Below, in pieces: positions 23,251 through 34,070 of a stretch of 64,000 nt of DNA; position 1 is the stretch's first letter; the number at the start of each line of letters is the position of its first letter. The position numbers were made by a program, and so were the translations under genes. The notes beneath the pieces are model-generated. The model saw nothing but the letters and a program-made list of their open reading frames with translations. It ran no database searches and was not told where the DNA came from. The stretch is from Chinchilla lanigera (lineage: Eukaryota; Chordata; Mammalia; Rodentia; Chinchillidae). The stretch covers positions 12,394,048-12,458,047 of the forward strand of contig NW_004955469.1 of the NCBI RefSeq assembly GCF_000276665.1, read 5' to 3'.

Positions 23251-24370
23251 TAGTTAGCGCTCGATAAGTAACGTCCAAGTCCAGCATTAGTGGCCTTCAG
23301 TCCTCACATCAGAGCACAGAGACTAAAGTACTGTGCTGTCTCTGGTCTCATTTATTCAAAAACCCGGCAGATTACGCATGTGCTAACACTTCTAGGGTTT
23401 TTTTTTAATGTTATTTACCCATGTCCAGGTGGTTTACCAACATCTAAACAAATTTGTTTAGGCCAACCGTGAGGTAAAAAGGTGTACTTTGTTACTGCCC
23501 TTGTTTTCACACTGAATTTTAATTGTCTTCTCTTAATAACATGATATACAGTATTTTTCTTTTAAAGAATGACAGTAAAAACAAAAAATAGGCATTTTGA
23601 AAGTATAGACTAAAAATGTCCATGTCATCAATAGTGTAGTGCACACAGGGACAAAGTTTAAGTGATAGTTATGCTTAATAGAGCCTGGAAATGAAAACAG
23701 TTTGGAAGTAGCACCCTTGTCCCTTCCCCTTCCATAGCACATTGTGTTTTATTTATTGCTGTCCACTTTTACTTCATAATTTATATTGGAATATCCTTGG
23801 AATTGAGGAAAAACTTTGCACACAAATGTAGCTATAAGATTGGCAAAATTTGCCATGTCTACTGAAAACGGTTCACATTTCTATGGAAAAAAAATGGGCA
23901 AAATTTAATGATGTCTAACATCATTTTTAATTGAACACATTTATCAAACAAATCATGAGATTCAGTATATATGCACATGCATAGTCTATTGTATATATAT
24001 AATATGCAAATCTTCTATGCAGTTTTATCACATGTGAATAGGTATAGGTTCATATTCTCATACTCCTTTGAAATCCTCTATTACTCTTGGTTTCCTTTAC
24101 TATCCGTTAAATTTTGTTTTTGGAAGGTGATGTAGTCCTGGTTTTAGAATTAAATCAAACTCTTTCGGAATTTGTGTTGCAAAATAGGTGCCCAGAAAAA
24201 GTAGAGTGTGAAAAAGAACAGACATACTTGCTTTACTATATGTTAAGGCACTAAAAAAATCAGTGTGGTCTTGAAGCAGAAATAAATACAGGTCAGGGGA
24301 GCATAAGAGGAGAAAGGAGAGTCAGTATGTACATAGCTGAGAATTTATTATCTGACCAAACTGATATTTC

Positions 24371-24416
24371 ACTACAGTGGAAATCGGGGAGTTAACTCCC
24401 CACTAACTACAGTGGA
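24371..24416. repeat. 16-bp perfect palindrome between 11-bp direct repeats
   Basis: GGGGAGTTAACTCCCC (24386-24401) is a perfect palindrome. ACTACAGTGGA occurs on both sides (24371-24381 and 24406-24416). Confidence 0.95.
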
Positions 24417-25052
24417 GAGTTACTTAATAAAAGTATCTGGAAAACGTGTTGTCTGTTTGAAAGAAACCAAAGCCAGCTTGTAAAGCTAAAAAGGATAACT
24501 ATGTTTTCCATCTTGTAGAGAAATATAAAATACATATACCATGTGGGGGCAGAGAAGCCAAGGCTAGGAATCAACAAGTTGTAACACAAAAAGATATTTT
24601 CTTAAAGAAGTATATAAACACTTGGAAAAGTGTTGGAAAAGATGCAGTAAATAAAGGCAGTAGATAATGGATTTGTAAAGAATATTTTCAGCAAAATGTT
24701 CAAAAGATTAATAATCTGTGATTAAAAAGGAGATTTGCAAATTCAGTAGAAGGGAATAACTGACCTATCAAATGGATAAAAACAAAACTAACTGCATTCA
24801 CAGAGGAGCAAATCCAACAAAATAAACTTCCTGGTGGCCAGGCAGCAAATAAAATATTTACAGCATATGATAGATGGTAAACGACTTTACTATACAAAGC
24901 ACTCTAACAAATCCATAAGAACATGACAACTAACTGTATTTTAAACAGGCAAGGACTACCAGTCTACATAGCCTATCAGTTTGTTTAACCTAATTAAATA
25001 CATTAAAAATAAAAACGATACACTTTGAAAACTTTCTAAAAATTACAGTACC

Positions 25053-25248
25053 AAGGCCAGAGGTGGTGGTGGCACGCCTGTGATCCCAGCACTCTGGGAA
25101 GCTGAGGCAGGAAGACAGAAAGTGTGACCCCTGCCTGGGTAACCAGAGTGTTTAAGGGAGACACTGTCTTAAAATTAAAAGTAAAAATGGTCGGGGCATA
25201 TAGCTCAGTGCGAACACCCTGAGTTCAGTCCCTAGAACTGGAAACAAA
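25053..25248 (+). mobile_element. B1-dID composite SINE
   Basis: B1 half (GGTGGTGGTGGCACGCCTGT to GGGAGACACTGTCTTAAAA) is followed after an A-rich linker by an ID half (GGGGCATATAGCTCAGTGCG to CAGTCCCTAGAACTGG). It lies on the + strand, is old, and has a shortened ID part. Confidence 0.8.
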
Positions 25249-25635
25249 ATTCACTATACGAGGCCTTAGTAAAAATGTGAACCAGAAAGCACTATCATCC
25301 ACTTCTTTTGTGTATTTGAATTGACTTTTCTGAGAGTCAGTTTCCCATATATAGCAAAAGACTGTTTAGGTGCTTGTATTCTTTGATCCAGCAGTTTGAC
25401 TTTCTGGAATTTAGCCTAGAAAAGCATTGTTGTTTGTTATAAGCATATCCCTTTAAATGTTTATTTAGAAACAAATATCTGAAAACAACAGACTTAAAAG
25501 TTTTTAAAATCTGTCTAATCAAATGTTATGTATCTGTAAAATATTTCAAGAATTTTTAATGACATGAATGGAAAATGCATGAGAAAACAAATAAAATAGT
25601 GTTACTTTACTGTTTGTAGATTTTTTTCCAAGGCA

Positions 25636-25638
<3 letters not shown>

Positions 25639-25679
<41 letters not shown>
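25639..25679. repeat. (TG)n microsatellite
   Basis: About 20 uninterrupted TG units. Confidence 0.97.
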
Positions 25680-25681
<2 letters not shown>

Positions 25682-25689
25682 TCTTTATT

Positions 25690-26065
25690 TGTATGCTAGA
25701 GCTGCCCTAAAACAAAATTAACATAGACAGTGTGGCTTAAACAACAGAAATGTATTCCCTCACACTTCCGCAGGATACAAGGCCAAGTTCACAGCGTTGG
25801 CTGGGCTGGGTTCTCTGGAAGCCTCTCTATGGCTTGCATTCTTTTCATTATGTCTCCTCATGGCTTTTACTGGGTGTAAGAACATCCTAGTATTTCTTCA
25901 TCCTTGTCTCATAAGACACTAGTCATATTGATTAGGTCCTCACTTTGTGATCTCATTTAACTGCAATTACATCTTAAAAGCTCTGTCTCCAAATACAGTC
26001 ACATCAGGAGTAGGGCTTCAACATCTGAATTCTGGGAACACAGGTTCCAGAATAATACACACCTT
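25690..26065 (-). mobile_element. MaLR-like LTR, antisense
   Basis: GTATGCTAGAGCTGCCCTAA, GGCTTAAACAACAGAAATGT, CCAAATACAGTCACATCAGG and GGGCTTCAACATCTGAATTC follow the reverse-complement MLT1-type pattern to its end. Confidence 0.8.
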
Positions 26066-26451
26066 GAAAAGAAAAAGGGCTAAAAAGATGTTAATTCATG
26101 CATCACCTTGTAATAGGTGCATTCCAGAAATGCATTCCAAGAAATGCATCAGTAGGCAGTTTTGTATCACAGAAACATGTTAGAATATACATACACAAAG
26201 ATGGCTGTCATATCACTAGGCAGTATAATCTCAAGGGACTACCATTATATATGCAGCTTGTTATTGATCAAAAACATCTCATCATGTGTTAAATAACTAT
26301 ATAGTACACCAAAATGAAGTCAGGTTGTATTATTATTTTTTTCTTCTGTGGTTTACCACATCCATTTATCTATAGTAACTTTTTTAATAAAGAAGTTTTT
26401 AAAAGTTAATTCAAAGAAATTATCATGAGAAAAGCAAAAGTGCTAATAAAA

Positions 26452-26490
26452 TTTTTTTTTTTTTTGGTACCGGGAATCGAACTCAGGAGT
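26452..26490 (-). mobile_element. Severely 5'-truncated ID SINE
   Basis: A T14 run is followed by GGTACCGGGAATCGAACTCA and then unrelated A+T-rich DNA. Only the 3' 24 bases plus tail of an ID element remain, but these match the youngest full copy (31733-31821) exactly. Confidence 0.75.
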
Positions 26491-28489
26491 TAATATTAAA
26501 ATTACTTCTATAAAAATTCTAAATGTGAATCAGAAAAGAGCCTTTCACTTTTTTTCAAATAAGCCCAAAGGCCCACATGTAGAAATATCTGCACTTTATC
26601 ATAAGCACAGACATTTGTTAGAGAAACATCTGTTTTCCAGCACTGGTTGGTCAAGGTGAATGACTATGTGTGACTGAGTTTCAAAAGGACTTGACTTGTC
26701 TACACAGCAACCACAGAAGACTTGAAATATAGTATGACTCACTAAATGATACTGGAGAAATGTTTCCCTTAGGGTTTATATTACATATAAATCAAAGCTT
26801 TGCATACTATGAGGGTAACCACTTGAAGGAAATAGAAACCCTCCTCCAGAGTAGAAATGCCATAGTTTCTCTTTTAAGTTATAGTTGATGCTCAGCTCCT
26901 ACCAGCTGACACACCACCACTTCGAAATACTGTGCTTATAGCAGAAAGCCTGAGTCAAGACAGGCTGAAAAGTACCAAAATGAAGTGCTCCACACAACCC
27001 GAAGGTCAGCAGTAGGGTATGTTTCAGAGTTAGATTTCATCACCTAACCATCTCAGCAAGGAGCGGATACCTCCGTGGTACTGGCTTCATGCTGTACACA
27101 GTGATCTCATGGCTTTCTCTTGGATGTATGACAACTTTCTCCAAAATCTCCAGAAATACACACACATACACTCATACCTCATTGTACTGAATTGAGTTGT
27201 GAACCTATTCTGAATCTGTTCCTACATAAAAGGAAACGTGAGTGCCTGGGTTAATTAGCTCAGGTTTCTGTCAGAGAGGAGTGAACCAGATATTAGAGAA
27301 TAAAACACAAGTGTATAAAGGACTTGCTATGTCTCCCTAAGGAACTGTTCAGGATGCCGAGCGGCCGTGCCCCTATCATTTATAAGATGTCTTTGAAGGA
27401 TCAAGGTGTTGCCTAGTTGGGAGACATCGGTGTTTATAATGCTACAAAGCTCAGTGTAGCCACGGCATTATTTTTACTTGTATTTTTAATACATTATGTG
27501 TGTCCACAACACCCTTTGCAAATTCCAGGCCTTTGAACAGAAGAATCTTTATTAACATTGCCTCAGCCTAGAAATTATCAGTGAAATAAAGATATAGTAG
27601 ATCAGTCCTGTGAAAAGAAGGCAGTTAGATTCAGTTTATGTTTAGGAGAGTTCCAAGAACTGAGATTTAAATTTGACATTGTTTCTTTTCAAACTCTGGC
27701 CTTGGCAAGTATATGCTGTTACTCAAATCTTGCTTTTGATGATCTCTGAGGCACCAGTGTTGTGAAATTATGGGACATGTTGGGTACCCTTATTCTATCT
27801 TAAAAATTAAATTAACTCTTCAGAGATACAGAGAACCAATATTCTTTGGAGGCATTCAGCACTGAAAAGATTTACCCATTTATTCAAGACAAAACATTCA
27901 ACAGATTTACAGCCAAAGTCTGAGAAATACATGTCTCTAAAACTATCTGTAAAGAAGTGAATTTAGGTGGGTAAGCAAGATTGTTCATAAAGATACCATT
28001 TTAATTTCACATGTCCAAGTGAAGGGTGATATTTAAGTCTGAATGGTTCTTACTTAGAAAAAGATTGAGTACTACTTTTACCTTATTTTAAAAAGGGGGG
28101 TAGGCAACCAGTGACCCTAGAGTACAGATCTTCAGCTTTTACTCTAAATACCATGGGAAAATTTCACATCCGTGCTCAGCTTAAAATGTCTGAGAAATGA
28201 GTTTGTAGGGATGGACAGGAATATGTGCTAGAAGATAAAACTAAGGCCCACCTGAGTACCAAGGTCAGTCTTCTAAACAACTTTGCTTCTGTCCAAGAGA
28301 GGAGTGGAATGGTTGTCAAGAGAGTAAATTACAGTGTCCCTACAACAGACTTTGTATTTCTCCCCAAGGATGAGGAAATTTAGAGAAAAAAGGAAGGTAA
28401 GGGTAGTACCCTAACACTTCAAGGACTAGAAGCGATTATCCCACCCAGAGGAATGATGGCAGTACAGCACCAGGAAGATCCCACGCACA

Positions 28490-28665
28490 TACGCAACTGT
28501 GTGCCAGGCTCTGCTGTACGCTCCTGTCAGGGTTGGTCATCATAAAACCCACAAAATGAGGGCAGGTACCGAGAGACATTTACAGACAGGTGAACACGCC
28601 ACAGTTATAGAACTGCTGAGAGGCAGGGCAGGGAGTTGTCAGACCCCACCTTTAGTTCCATGCGT
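28490..28665 (-). mobile_element. MIR fragment, antisense
   Basis: TGTGTGCCAGGCTCTGCTGT, CATAAAACCCACAAAATGAG, TTTACAGACAGGTGAACACG. Matches reverse-complement MIR in order. Confidence 0.65.
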
Positions 28666-29269
28666 GCTCAGTTTACACTGAAGGAAAAATGCATAATGTT
28701 CCAGGTAGGAAACAGTAATGTTTTCTAACAGAGAAGATGGTAGAGTATTTTCAGCCTTTCTTGTCAGGTAGTTTTTAAATGATCCGTACATACTCTTTTA
28801 TTTTGAAGCTCAACAGTGTGTTATTTATTGGTATTTTAAAATCTAAAAATGTCCAAAGCAATCCATTCTAGACTATTCTAATACCGGTTTGTCATGCTGT
28901 ATTATTGACCATGTATGAGTACGAGTCAGTGCCCATGAATGACTTCATAGTTACTAAAGCCAACTTCTATTTTCTTTAGGTGATAGTTTTTTTAATCTGA
29001 AAAACAATGTACGAAATCAGTATCATCCCTCAGCATTTTAACACAAATGCATCTTGAGTGACAAGGTCCTTTATCTAAAATTTTCCAATATATATAGTTA
29101 AATTTATGGATTTAGATCTCACTAATAGAAAACTAGATGTGTATTGAATTAAAGCAGTATTAAAATCTAAAGTAAATTATATTTTTGTATATTCTACATA
29201 TGTTTGATTACAGAATGGGAAAGAAAAGTTTCAGTTGTTCACTGTTCTATTAAAGATCACTGTGTTAAA

Positions 29270-29419
29270 CTGGGCGTGGTGGTGCATGCCTGTAATCCCA
29301 GCACTCGGGAAGCTGAGGCAGGAGAATCATGCAAGTTTGAGACCAGCCTGGGCTACAAAGTGAGCTCAAGGCCAGCCTGAACTGAATAGCGAGACCCTGT
29401 CTCAAAAAGACAAAAAAAG
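29270..29419 (+). mobile_element. B1-like SINE, full length, perfect target-site duplication
   Basis: CTGGGCGTGGTGGTGCATGC, GAGACCAGCCTGGGCTACAA, GCGAGACCCTGTCTCAAAAA. The 16-bp duplication AGATCACTGTGTTAAA is identical at 29254-29269 and 29420-29435, so this is one of the youngest insertions here. Confidence 0.95.
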
Positions 29420-30182
29420 AGATCACTGTGTTAAAAAATATTTACATTTGTATTATTCTGTCATTGAACTATCTAGTTGAATCTGATGCTTTAGTATGTA
29501 TAAGCAAACCAGGATTTCTTCACTTTAATATGGACTCTTCCATTTCTTTTGTGGTAAGGATGTTGTAAGGATGTAAGGATATTGCTATCTCCCATTCCCA
29601 GGGAGCTTTTCATGTTGGATAAGAGTCTTCTAATAATCGTGGACTACACTTGATGTTCTTAGAAACACTCTTTCCTGGATATTACATTTGCAAAGCTCAG
29701 TCATAGCTTGTAAACTTCTACTGGCCACTTAAACATGGGTAAAATACTGTATTCAAGATTCCCTCAGTCTCAGAGACTAAAAATTAAGAATTGTGCTTTG
29801 ATCTTCGGGAGTAGGGAGTGGGGTGGAACTGTGGGCCTAAGTGAGTGTGGCTGTTCTAATAGAATCCTAGTTTTATAAAATAATGTCAAAGTACTGTATA
29901 AAACTTTCCAATAGATACGCTGTCTGAAACAAAACTAAACTATTTTCCAAGCCCCATCTAGGCAGATGACAAGTAGATGGCATCTAGACTTGCCATTTAA
30001 GTCATCTGGAAAGCAGTGATGTCTTTAAAATTCTGTTATTGATGGCAGCCATTGGCATAGTTCATCTGTTTTCCTACCAAAACACAGAGAGGCAGTATAA
30101 ATCCTTTGTAATTATTAGGAATGTCTTATTTTGCAAGTATGTATTATTTTAGCCCTATTGGTAAATGGCAGAGAGAGAGGTA

Positions 30183-30295
30183 CCTTTTTTTTTGGTGGCA
30201 CTAGGGATTGAACCTTGGGCCTTTGCAGTGAGCTATATCCCATCCCTTTTTATTTTGAGATAAAGTCTCACTAAATTGCCCATTCTGGAACATTT
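30183..30295 (-). mobile_element. B1-dID composite SINE, shortened
   Basis: Antisense ID half with an internal deletion (CACTAGGGATTGAACCTTGG, GTGAGCTATATCCCATCCC) is followed by the antisense B1 start (TATTTTGAGATAAAGTCTCA), then lost. Confidence 0.65.
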
Positions 30296-30489
30296 ATCTT
30301 GAGTGGAAAGGTAAAATCAGGAGGTGTCTGTTGGCATCTTCAAGGCCTAGGCCAGTAATGCTTGGCTAGGCGAGTAGTAGAATAGAGAGGAAATTCAAAT
30401 GCAGTTTGGGCCGTGGGAACTGCTGTTGAGTAAAGGCTGGAGACTGCCCCAGTAGTGAGACGAGCCGTGTTACAGCCACTGGGACTCAC

Positions 30490-30652
30490 TGTGCACTTCC
30501 GGTGCACTAGTCCTGTTGTGTTTGATGTATATCATTTCATTTAACCCTCACAACCATGCAGTGGGATACTTCGTAGACATAGGAACCAAGTAAGCCATGG
30601 AGAGACTAGGTACTGCACTCAAGAGGCTGGGCCAGGATTTGGTTGCCTCCAC
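30490..30652 (-). mobile_element. MIR fragment, antisense
   Basis: GTATATCATTTCATTTAACC, CTCACAACCATGCAGTGGGA and GCTGGGCCAGGATTTGGTTG match reverse-complement MIR. Confidence 0.8.
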
Positions 30653-31732
30653 AGCCGTCTGTGCTCTGCACCACGGGAAAGCTAGAATTTTTCACCAAGG
30701 CCCGTCCCTGTCAGTGGTACCATCATTGCCTCAAATCTTGCTGCCTATATACTAAACATTATAAACCTGCAGACAAGGGGCTCGCACATACGCACCCTTA
30801 CTTAGCCTGTGGGTTGTCAAGAGCAAAGAACAAGCAAGGAGTGGTTTCAGTTCTTAATAAAACTAGTAAGTAACTTCTCTTACTATTCTGATACCAATTT
30901 CTAATAGTGCCTGCGTGTATTTGATTGTCAAGCATTACAAACCACATGTAGAGAAAGACTGGAACACACGACTATTCCAAGATTAGATTAAGGCCTAGTC
31001 ACAGGGTCCTAAGGTTGATGTGAGAGTGGTGTAGAGTGAGTAGAAAAATGCAGGAGCCACATGAGTAAAGTAGATGGCTGAAGGCTGTGAGCAGTTCTGC
31101 GTGATAGCCAGTAACTCCCAGTTGAGGAGAAGGGTTGGGGCCAAAACCAAAAGCGGAAACCGTGGTTGTAGACGGGTTTTGGAAGTAAATGGCATGTGAA
31201 CATAACTCTGCATTGGCATGAAAAGATGGCAGACATCTTATTTCTCCATTATGAGAGAAAATGGCAAGAAGAGGATGGAACCAAGGGGAGGCAACTGCCA
31301 TGAGGATCTGGCTGTGGATGGCAGAAATGCATGGGTGTGTGGGTGGAGAGTCCCCTGAACTATGGCACGTGACTAACTTTATAGTCGGGGAGAGTTTAAT
31401 CTGTTACAAAGTAGGGTAGTATTGATTGTATTGATTCATGCCATTAAAAACGTCCACCTGATTTAATGCCGACGAGTTAATAGTTAACCATTACAGGGAT
31501 GTGTCATGCTCCCTTTGTATCACTTGAGGATTCTGACAAATGGAAGCGTCATGTAATGCACACTTGTAACCTAGAGTACTTGTCACTCCAAAAGTGTCCT
31601 CATAACTCCCTCTCAGGGACTTCCCACCTCCACAGGCACCCGTTGTTCTTATTTCTGTCATCACAAATTAGTCTTGTCTATACCAACAAGCTCTGTAAGA
31701 AACTGAAGTCCTCATCAAAAGCTTCCCTGAAG

Positions 31733-31821
31733 GGGGCTGGGGATTTAGCTCAGCGGCAAAGCGCCTGCCTGGCAAGCACAAGGTCGTGAGTTCGGTTCCC
31801 GGTACCAGAGAAAAACAAAAA
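31733..31821 (+). mobile_element. Young full-length ID SINE with perfect target-site duplication
   Basis: tRNA-Ala-derived ID element: GGGCTGGGGATTTAGCTCAG carries the A box and GTGAGTTCGGTTCCCGG the B box. The A-rich tail is AGAAAAACAAAAAAA. AAAAGCTTCCCTGAAG flanks it identically at 31717-31732 and 31822-31837. Both Pol III boxes look intact. It is not a tRNA gene: there is no closed acceptor stem or anticodon arm and it has a retroposon tail. Confidence 0.95.
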
Positions 31822-32044
31822 AAAAGCTTCCCTGAAGATAACCCATTACAGAAGACAGTAACGTTCAGAGACTTGGTACAAGTTCTGTGCCCTTGGACAA
31901 AACTTATCTGATCCTTGCATACAGGGTTACATTAAATGACCCCAACCCACTTCCAGATCAAACACTGCAGCCACACCTAATCTCAAAGGCCCCAACCACT
32001 TGCTCCACACGCTAAGCCAAAACAAGTTCATTCACTCCTTTCTA

Positions 32045-32240
32045 CTCTTTCGTCGTTGCTGGAACAAAGTACTGATGTATATAACTGAATGGCTCACAGT
32101 GTGAGAAGTTTCAGTCCATGGTCAGTTGGCTCCAAGGCAGGATCATCAAGATGGAAGTGACTGTGGAGCAGAAGTACACACTGCGTGGCAGTGAAGCAGA
32201 GCACAGGGAAAGAGCACATCCAAGAGAGATACTGCAACTT
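32045..32240 (-). mobile_element. Rodent MaLR-like LTR fragment, antisense
   Basis: GTCGTTGCTGGAACAAAGTA, GAGAAGTTTCAGTCCATGGT and GGATCATCAAGATGGAAGTG share the wording of the better preserved LTR at 61034-61390 ('...gaggtttcagtccat...'). Confidence 0.55.
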
Positions 32241-32454
32241 GTGATCACAAAATTCAGTGAATGTTTACATAAGAATTTCTTAAGTGTATTACAGTAAAAG
32301 ATACATTGTCATTGCTCCCCCTCAGCATACTCCCCTTGCTTCAGACATTATCCCATCATTCTCACAACCTTCTCAGACAGTTCTGGTAAACTTTTTGTGG
32401 CTGTGTTAATACTGAATCTGTTCTACTTATGGCAATTTCTATCAAATAAAAGCA

Positions 32455-32765
32455 TTACTGTTTGTCTTCATCCACCTTTATTCACTGGATCTGACACTGT
32501 GTGACTTCTGGCTCTTCCCCAAAGTCAAAGTCCGGTAAGAGGTAAACATTTTGAATCAACTCAAGACATTGAAGCAACCACGAACAGTGCAAATACAGAC
32601 ACTCATGAAAGGGGACTTCCAGAACTGCTTCAGGAAATAGAAGAGTGAGATAAATGTATTCAAAGTGAGGGGAAATATTTTGAAGGGAATTCACAGCACT
32701 GTGTTTTTTACTGTAATAAATCTTTTAATTCAAAAATTCACCGTATTTTTTATCGTACCATGTAT
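32455..32765 (+). pseudogene. Mariner (Tc1/mariner) transposase 3' end, decayed
   Basis: In the + frame containing 32479 the translation reads SLDLTLCDFWLFPKVKVR, the region of the third catalytic Asp of mariner (DD34D) transposases, normally SPDL.PCDFFLFPKLK. Upstream 'HPP' is one frame off, so a frameshift separates them. Further down GGGGACTTCCAGAACTGCTT and AGTGAGGGGAAATATTTTG fit the C-terminus and the end reads AATTCACCGTATTTTTTATC. Stops follow. No terminal inverted repeat pair could be set. Dead copy. Confidence 0.8.
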
Positions 32766-32769
32766 ACTC

Positions 32770-33130
32770 TAAAGGCACGCCTGTCGTGACCCACCCTCCC
32801 ACTCCCCGTTGCCTGCTGTCCACATCAGTCCCTCTTTGTAAGCTTGTTGGATGTGTCTCTTCCTTTGGCCCTGGCCGTCTCTTTCTGCCTGCTCTAATAG
32901 GTAGCTGTCAAATCGCTACTCTCCCAACCCTCTTGCCCTGATCTCTCCACACCAGTGTGTGACTGCCCTCTGGGGAAGCTTTGCTTCTCTGTTTAAAGTC
33001 CTGTGGCTTTCCACCAATCAGGATGCTTCTCTGTCACCTATAGAGTGTTGAAATTCTGTACCATGTGCCTGTGACTTGCTTTTAGTGTCCCCGTTCCTAT
33101 TTGCTCTGTGCTACTGCTCTTCCTTCCTCC
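32770..33130 (+). mobile_element. Possible L2 3' fragment
   Basis: CCTCTTGCCCTGATCTCTCC and TTTAAAGTCCTGTGGCTTTC resemble L2 3' sequence ('ttaaaaccctccagtggcttccc'). It is too diverged to set limits. Confidence 0.4.
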
Positions 33131-33224
33131 CTCGCTCATCCCTTTATAAGTCCCCATGGACTTATAGGGTCTTGCTTAGGGTCTTACATATACTTGTGTT
33201 CCTGATTATGTTGGGGACTATTTT

Positions 33225-33395
33225 TGTCATGCTATGGTTTGAACCCAGGCCTTTCACATACTGAGCTCCAACCCTAGCCCTTTCTTATTTTTTGAAACCC
33301 TATGAGGCTCTTGCTCAGGCTGGGCTTGAGCTTTCGGTCCTCCTGCTCAGCCTCCCAGAGTGCTTGGATTACAGGCATGCAGCACCACCCAGAGA
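33225..33395 (-). mobile_element. B1-dID composite SINE
   Basis: Antisense ID half (GCTATGGTTTGAACCCAGGC to ACTGAGCTCCAACCCTAGCC) then antisense B1 half (TTTTTTGAAACCCTATGAGG to AGGCATGCAGCACCACCC). Confidence 0.75.
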
Positions 33396-34041
33396 ACCTC
33401 TCAAGAGAGATCAGGAACCCTATTCTGTTCATCTTTCCATCTCCAGCATCTGGCATATGAGTGCTGCAAACAGTCCCCAAGTTAAATTGCTAAGGAGGAT
33501 GATCCCTCAAAGGGTCAGTCTTACTTACAGTTCGAGTTGATCTTTTTTAAAATTTTTTTTAAAAATCAAAGAAGTTCTCATGTGCTTCTGGCTAGTTATT
33601 CAAGTCTAATTCTGAAATTTTCTGCCCAGTAGCTAACATGGTAATATTGGTGAAAGGTGGGAAAGTTTATATTTGGAGAGGAAGAGTATATTACTAAGTG
33701 TTAAAGCAGTGAAACCTGTGGGTAAAGGACTGATGCCATATTCTTTAATTCCCATTTTAAATTGGACCTAATGTGCTTACCCATTTAGCTCAAGAATGGT
33801 ATAGTACTGTTTCTGGGGACGGAGATCATTTCTTTCTACAGGCCTTTGCAGTAATTAGCAAACAGCCAGAAGGTGGGGTAAAAATGATTGGTAAATATTG
33901 ATCCAAATGTCTATGAACATGGTACTGTGTTTGTAGCTGTTTGTTCATCATGGTTCACTCTCCTGATTTTTCAGAGCTTTGGGTTCTGCCTTGCAGCGTG
34001 AATCGGCAGTACCACCCCAGTTGATCACTGCTAGCTCAGAT

Positions 34042-34070
34042 GTTTTTTTTTTTATCTTTTCAAAACCTAG
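34042..34070 (+). promoter_or_regulatory. 3' splice site of the last LCLAT1 intron
   Basis: A T-rich tract (34042-34060, with TATCTTTT at its end) runs into CAAAACCTAG, giving an AG acceptor at 34069-34070. The reading frame of the exon becomes recognisable LCLAT1 exactly at this AG. The ten codons before it match nothing in the protein. Confidence 0.9.

Larger units (their letters stand above)
24220..25330 (+). mobile_element. L1 ORF2 fragment, sense, heavily decayed
   Basis: Weak but ordered similarity to L1 ORF2: AAAAATCAGTGTGGTCTTGA, AGCAAATAAAATATTTACAG, GCACTCTAACAAATCCATAA. It is interrupted by the composite SINE at 25053-25248. Confidence 0.45.
1..34070 (+). other. Last intron of LCLAT1 (3' portion), no coding exon seen
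   Basis: I found no recognisable LCLAT1 exon here; the preceding exon should encode the PEGT motif and the sequence leading to the split Gly. The interval is A+T-rich and holds the repeats listed separately. Stretches where I could assign nothing are about 1-1490, 1800-2740, 5570-6075, 6590-6800, 6860-7865, 7970-8500, 8700-8915, 9350-10035, 10625-11070, 11240-14480, 15010-15725, 15770-16650, 18570-19745, 20640-22855, 23260-24215, 25340-25635, 26500-28490, 28670-29250, 29440-30180, 30655-31715, 31840-32040 and 33400-34040. The intron assignment assumes the gene continues upstream of the window. Confidence 0.75.

Noticed and set aside
31733..31804. Possible tRNA gene (A and B boxes present)
   Set aside because: It is an ID retroposon: A-rich tail, target-site duplication and no cloverleaf with paired acceptor ends.
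32482..32694. 70-codon ORF on the - strand
   Set aside because: Antisense shadow of the mariner transposase relic.
1..34000. Further LCLAT1 exons
   Set aside because: No stretch encoding the upstream PEGT/HX4D region was recognised in any frame.
34040..34070. ATG at 34040 as the start of the LCLAT1 ORF
   Set aside because: Lies in the intron before the splice acceptor; residues MFFFLSFQNL are a translated polypyrimidine tract.
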